Source: Podila epigama
Taxonomy: Eukaryota > Mortierellomycota > Mortierellomycetes > Mortierellales > Mortierellaceae
Length of the DNA stretch: 12,806 nt
Direction of reading: 5' to 3'
Assembly: GCA_015679605.1 (NCBI GenBank)
Contig: JAAAVE010000195.1
Span: 2,829-15,634 of the forward strand
Both the position numbers and the translations under genes were made by a program. Below, piece after piece: positions 10,201-12,806 of the stretch. Position 1 is the first letter of the stretch, and each line of letters begins with the position of its first letter. Under the pieces are notes generated by a model, which saw nothing but the letters and a program-made list of their open reading frames with translations, was not told where the DNA came from and ran no database searches.

Positions 10201-10694
10201 TGTCGTTGTTGCTGTTGTTGCTGTTGTTGCTGATGATGCTGGCTGGGTGATAGGGGCGGGGAAGGTGTCCTTGACCTCCTGTTAGCCTTGGCGTGGCTCG
10301 ATCCGTAAGCCTCCAAGTCTGGAGATCGACTTCGCGGGTGGTTGTGGTGGTTAGGTGAGTGCGTGTGGTATTGGTAATTGGGGTGGTGCAGGTTGTCATG
10401 GTGAATAGTGGAATGGTTATCATTACTGCCATTGCTATTGACCCCAAGACCAGAGTGATTCAAGTTGTTATTGCTTTTGTCGTCATCATTGTTATTACTG
10501 TTGCTGAGTAACGTCGATTCGGATGTGGTGAATGAATTGGTGGTATGGCTGTTGTTGAGTGTGCTATGGACTGGATTGACGTTGATGGTATTGTTGAGTA
10601 AGGGAGTGTGGCCATTGTTGAAGCTGAAGCGGTGTGCGGATGAGGTGGACTTTGAAGAGGTTACAGGGAAGCTGTCTCTTCTTATCTTTTGCAT
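7299..10694 (-). CDS. Polytopic fucosyltransferase-like protein, copy 2 (GT37-like), two exons
   Basis: Tandem paralogue of the gene at 3840-6376, with the same presumed role as a lumenal fucosyltransferase. Exon 1 is 10694-9084 and exon 2 is 8684-7299, joined by a 399-base intron (donor GTAAGT at 9083, acceptor CTCTAG ending 8685) at the same codon junction as in copy 1, giving 998 residues. Residues 1-175 are a disordered Asn/His/Ser tail ending in a polyglutamine run (155-166). Membrane segments lie near 182-205, 227-247, 249-267, 272-295 and 403-420. Catalytic motifs are SDDGLGNR (501-508), CRNC (579-582), GLQVRRTE (679-686), YLATDY (808-813) and SSPYSTFGYFAHG (932-944). Two low-complexity inserts absent or short in copy 1 interrupt the catalytic part: an Asn/Asp-rich one near 708-800 and a Ser-rich one near 838-905. 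The last 91 residues differ from copy 1 at two positions only. Start: first ATG of the frame, no family check possible in the variable tail. Acceptor sugar unknown. Confidence 0.84.
8921..8957. repeat. (GTT)n microsatellite in the copy 2 intron
   Basis: Imperfect GTT/ATT triplet repeats lie inside the 399-base intron and partly explain why it is nearly three times longer than the intron at the same place in copy 1. Confidence 0.85.
10197..10238 (-). repeat. CAG/CAA triplet tract coding for polyglutamine
   Basis: Read on the minus strand, mixed CAA and CAG codons give His-His followed by a run of nine or so glutamines and a second short run (copy 2 residues 153-166). The codon mixture makes it less prone to slippage than a pure CAG run. 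Confidence 0.85.
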
Positions 10695-10914
10695 TATTAT
10701 GATTATTATTGTGCGAGTTTGATGATGATGATGTTGTTAATGATTTCTTTGTTTCTATTGTTGATAGGTTGAAGGATGGGATTGGATAGGGGGTTTGTCG
10801 AGAATGGATGTGCGCCTGCAGCGTAGGGTCTCTTAACGAGCGAGTATGACGGTGGGAGTGGAGGTGCAGGTGGAGAGGTGGAGGTACGAGTGGAGACGAC
10901 AATGACAGAAAGAT

Positions 10915-11015
10915 GATAGAAGAAGAAGAAGGACAAGAAGAAGAAAGGAAAGAAGTGAAAGAAGTGAAAGAAGAAAAGAAAGAAGTGAAAGAAGTAGAGA
11001 GAGAGAAGAGAAGAG
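10915..11015. repeat. Purine-rich GAA/GAAAGAAGT tract
   Basis: About 100 bases that are almost all A and G on the plus strand, with recurring AAAGAAGTG units (10947-10995). On the coding strand of copy 2 it is a long pyrimidine tract 220-320 bases before the start codon, so it may lie in the promoter or leader. Confidence 0.8.
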
Positions 11016-11041
11016 TTTAACCGATTTTTGCGGACGATTCA

Positions 11042-11093
11042 TAGAACGAAAGGAAAGGAGAAAAAAGAAAAAAGAAAAAAGAAAAAAAAAAGG
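11042..11093. repeat. A/G-rich tract with AAAAAAG units
   Basis: Repeated AAAAAAG-type units, again a pyrimidine run on the coding strand of copy 2. It is separated from the purine tract at 10915-11015 by ordinary sequence. Confidence 0.7.
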
Positions 11094-11247
11094 AGTCCAT
11101 TCCCCATTCTTTTTCTTTTCATTTCTGCTGGTCAAGCAGTTCACAATACTTTCATCATCTTTACTCAGTTCACATCCTCATCACATCCGTCTACGTGTCC
11201 ACTGGAAATGCCACGCGACAAATTAACGCGTTTTTTTTTTTTTTAAT

Positions 11248-11253
11248 TTTATT
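11248..11253 (-). terminator. AATAAA polyadenylation signal candidate for the 3-TM gene
   Basis: TTTATT on the plus strand reads AATAAA on the minus strand, about 195 bases after the stop codon at 11449-11451. A poly-T run on the plus strand (11231-11244) follows it on the minus strand. Confidence 0.35.
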
Positions 11254-11448
11254 ATCTTCACCTCCATGCATCTACAAAGTGCAAAAATGGGCTTGGACAT
11301 TGTTTTGTGTGTTATGAGTGATCAACCTCTTTTTCGTCTTGGCAAACAGTGTCAAAAGCCTGACCCTGCATTTTGCAAGGGTTTGTTGTCGATGAATATC
11401 GGGGGATTTCAATGAATTAAATGTATTATAGTTCATGTGAGGTGTATT

Positions 11449-12177
11449 TTATGAATGTTTTCTGATCTTGACAGCAAGACGCGCTCCAAGGACTACAGTT
11501 CCTATGCCTAGGCCTGAGAGCAGATACAGAGGCACGATACGGGGATTGCTCGTTCTCAAAAAATCGCGTCGTACGAGGAACAAGTGTTCCGTTTCCAAGA
11601 CTTTGTTCGTGGTCTTGACAACATCATAGCCACTGGGAATGGCCCTCATTGCCCGTGATGTCTTCACAAAGCAAGACACCGTGAGTAGACAACCCATCAA
11701 GGCCATACAGGCCGAGGCCAAACGGGAGGCTGGCCAACGCGAAAGCCGGATGATTGTATTCTGGCGGAGACCGATGGCGGCAAGAGCCCCTCCCCACATG
11801 ACCGCCTGAACAGCAGCCCACATATGGTGACGGTTGTAGCGCGACGCGACAGACTTTTGCAGCGCGGTACACTCTGGATCGATATGGACAACAACCGACT
11901 TCCAGTCTTGACAGGCGCGTTTGAGCTCGTACTGATTCATGCAATTGAGGGCAAGGGCGATGGTGCCTGTACTGTTTGTGCGTCGGGTGGACTCTGCGGA
12001 GTGTTTTCTTTGGAGCTTTCGACAGAGTCGAGCCATGTCCACATAAGGCTGTAAGCAGCTGAGAATATACACATATTCTAAGTATTTCCAAATGATGGTA
12101 TTGTCAGGAACTACTCCAGTCATGAATTCATTTGTGACGTGATGTGATGTGATCTGATGTGATGTAATTGTTTCCAT
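11449..12177 (-). CDS. Unrecognised 242-residue protein with three predicted membrane segments
   Basis: I do not recognise this protein. It is one open exon from ATG at 12177 (G at -3, G at +4) to TAA at 11449-11451. Residues 1-20 are encoded by a GATGT-type repeat and may be variable; M19 is a possible later start. Residues 25-115 are soluble, with cysteines at 41, 52, 79, 89 and 103 and a basic patch (LCRKLQRK, 51-58). Hydrophobic segments lie near 119-137, 150-171 and 213-235. A charged loop (172-212) joins the last two, and the protein ends in a short basic tail (VKIRKHS). There is no obvious signal peptide. The composition looks like real protein in this frame only, and small Gly/Ala-rich helices with basic tails are common in mitochondrial or peroxisomal membrane proteins, but that is a guess. 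Its neighbours give no clue. Confidence 0.65.
   Translation of the reverse strand: METITSHQITSHHVTNEFMTGVVPDNTIIWKYLEYVYILSCLQPYVDMARLCRKLQRKHSAESTRRTNSTGTIALALNCMNQYELKRACQDWKSVVVHIDPECTALQKSVASRYNRHHMWAAVQAVMWGGALAAIGLRQNTIIRLSRWPASRLASACMALMGCLLTVSCFVKTSRAMRAIPSGYDVVKTTNKVLETEHLFLVRRDFLRTSNPRIVPLYLLSGLGIGTVVLGARLAVKIRKHS
12134..12165. repeat. Short GATGT pentamer-type repeat at the 3-TM gene start
   Basis: Four to five imperfect GATGT/GATCT units lie inside the first codons of the minus-strand gene and give the repetitive TSH/ITSHH peptide at its N-terminus. Confidence 0.75.
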
Positions 12178-12206
12178 TTCGACAGACGTGTGTGTGCGTG
12201 AAAGTG

Positions 12207-12214
12207 TATAAAAG
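12207..12214 (+). promoter_or_regulatory. TATAAAAG box on the plus strand
   Basis: A perfect TATAAAAG lies 82 bases before an ATG in ideal context at 12296. It points away from the 3-TM gene, so if functional it would drive plus-strand transcription. Chance occurrence is possible. Confidence 0.3.
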
Positions 12215-12295
12215 TAAAGTGTGAGAGATGGGAAAGAGATGGGTGAGTGGCCTAGGTGCCTGTGAATGTATCCCCGTCAGCTACCTTCAGGCACC

Positions 12296-12406
12296 ATGGC
12301 CGGGGCCAGTGGCGATGACCATGTGAACTCTTCCAGACTAGATAGGGATGTAGGTGTTGCCATTTATGAATGGATGAATAGAATGGATGGATGGAGGATG
12401 GCTTGA
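12296..12406 (+). CDS. Candidate small ORF, 36 codons
   Basis: Not recognised. The ATG sits in a perfect CACCATGGC context. The peptide begins MAGASGDDHVNSSRLDRD, is hydrophilic and acidic, then passes through a GGATGGAT repeat before TGA at 12404-12406. A TATAAAAG box lies upstream. No membrane segment, signal or family motif is seen. A GTAGGT donor-like site at 12350 could end an exon, but the clear downstream acceptor (12509-12510) gives an early stop. This is the weakest coding call here. Confidence 0.15.
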   Translation: MAGASGDDHVNSSRLDRDVGVAIYEWMNRMDGWRMA

Positions 12407-12806
12407 GAATGCACATGTGGGCAAGATGGACAAGTGCAATATTCAGGGAACACTTCAGTCTAAAGAGGTGAAATGATCGTGTGCTCAACTGTGAGCGTTG
12501 TCATATTTACAGAGGTTTTGATGTGTTGCTGTTTATTGGTCCATTCAATCGTTATGTTATTTATTTATTTATTTATTTATTTTTTCTCTTCTGTTTTTTT
12601 TTTTTCTTTTCTTCATCGTTCCAATGTCAATTTCCTTTTCCTTTTTTTGTCATTCATTCTTTTGCATTGTTTGTTAGTTTTTCATTGTTATATCTTCCTA
12701 ATCCCCCGACATCCATGACTCGTGTCCTATACAACTCCCTGACTCGATACTAAAGCACCACACCTTTGCCCCTTTCACGATACAATCTTGAAAAAAAAAC
12801 AAAAAA
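12407..12806. other. Low-complexity right flank
   Basis: Nothing coding is supported. The region is T-rich, holds ATTT repeats and poly-T runs, and ends in an A-rich stretch. Frames on the plus strand here are only Phe/Leu/Ser translations of the T-rich tracts. Confidence 0.5.
12557..12585. repeat. (ATTT)n microsatellite
   Basis: About six ATTT units run without a break into a poly-T stretch. Confidence 0.85.

Larger units (their letters stand above)
10695..11448. other. Promoter and leader region of copy 2, plus 3' region of the 3-TM gene
   Basis: No convincing gene is seen. The part next to 10694 should hold the 5' leader and promoter of copy 2. The part next to 11449 should hold the 3' end of the 3-TM gene. 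Frames on both strands here are made of microsatellite sequence and are not annotated. Confidence 0.5.

Noticed and set aside
10465-10722. Plus-strand Leu/Ser-rich frame
   Set aside because: It is the antisense of the Asn/His-rich tail of copy 2 and consists of repeat-derived leucines.
10833-11144. Minus-strand frame rich in Leu, Ser and Phe
   Set aside because: It is only the pyrimidine tract read as protein (repeated LLSLLSF units), not a membrane protein.
12252-12488. Minus-strand frame of 78 codons
   Set aside because: It has no recognisable domain, overlaps repeat sequence at 12370-12400, and has no supporting promoter or splice context.
12473-12753. Two overlapping plus-strand frames rich in Phe and Leu
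   Set aside because: They are translations of ATTT and poly-T tracts.
1-12806. tRNA, rRNA, CRISPR arrays, transposons and viral sequence
   Set aside because: None was recognised on either strand by eye. The repeats present are simple microsatellites without spacers or coding content.

Overview
The window looks like nuclear DNA of an early-diverging filamentous fungus. Mortierellomycota or Mucoromycota is my best guess. The evidence is spliced genes with short GT-AG introns of about 90-200 bases, dense genes, many homopolymer and microsatellite tracts, a Cut9-like APC6 gene, and fucosyltransferase-like genes that would fit the fucose-containing wall polysaccharides of these fungi. The lineage is an inference; no marker gene settles it.

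Layout. (1) 303-3727, plus strand: a nine-exon gene for the APC6/Cdc16/Cut9 subunit of the anaphase-promoting complex. I rebuilt it exon by exon; it gives an uninterrupted 799-residue TPR protein. (2) 3840-6376, minus strand: a two-exon gene for a 797-residue membrane-anchored fucosyltransferase-like enzyme, convergent with APC6, with 112 bases between the stop codons. (3) 6377-7298: promoter sequence of gene 2, then a possible two-exon micro-gene (7002-7204, plus strand) for a 42-residue membrane peptide. (4) 7299-10694, minus strand: a 998-residue tandem paralogue of gene 2 with the same intron position. (5) 10695-11448: a purine-rich leader and promoter region. (6) 11449-12177, minus strand: an unrecognised 242-residue protein with three membrane segments. 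(7) 12178-12806: promoter-like and low-complexity sequence with one weak small-ORF candidate.

The centre of interest is the tandem pair. Each copy joins a disordered N-terminal tail, a five-segment membrane module with a shared LD..ND..YLPGY..ANN signature, and a C-terminal domain carrying motifs like those of the plant xyloglucan fucosyltransferase superfamily (GLGNR, GLQVRR, SSPYSTFGY). Most glycosyltransferases of this superfamily have one membrane anchor, so the multi-pass module is unusual. The two copies probably act in the secretory pathway on wall or surface glycans. APC6 and the 3-TM gene have no visible functional link to them.

All exon limits were read by eye from splice signals, frame continuity and paralogue or family agreement. 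Domain assignments rest on recognised motifs, not on a database search.
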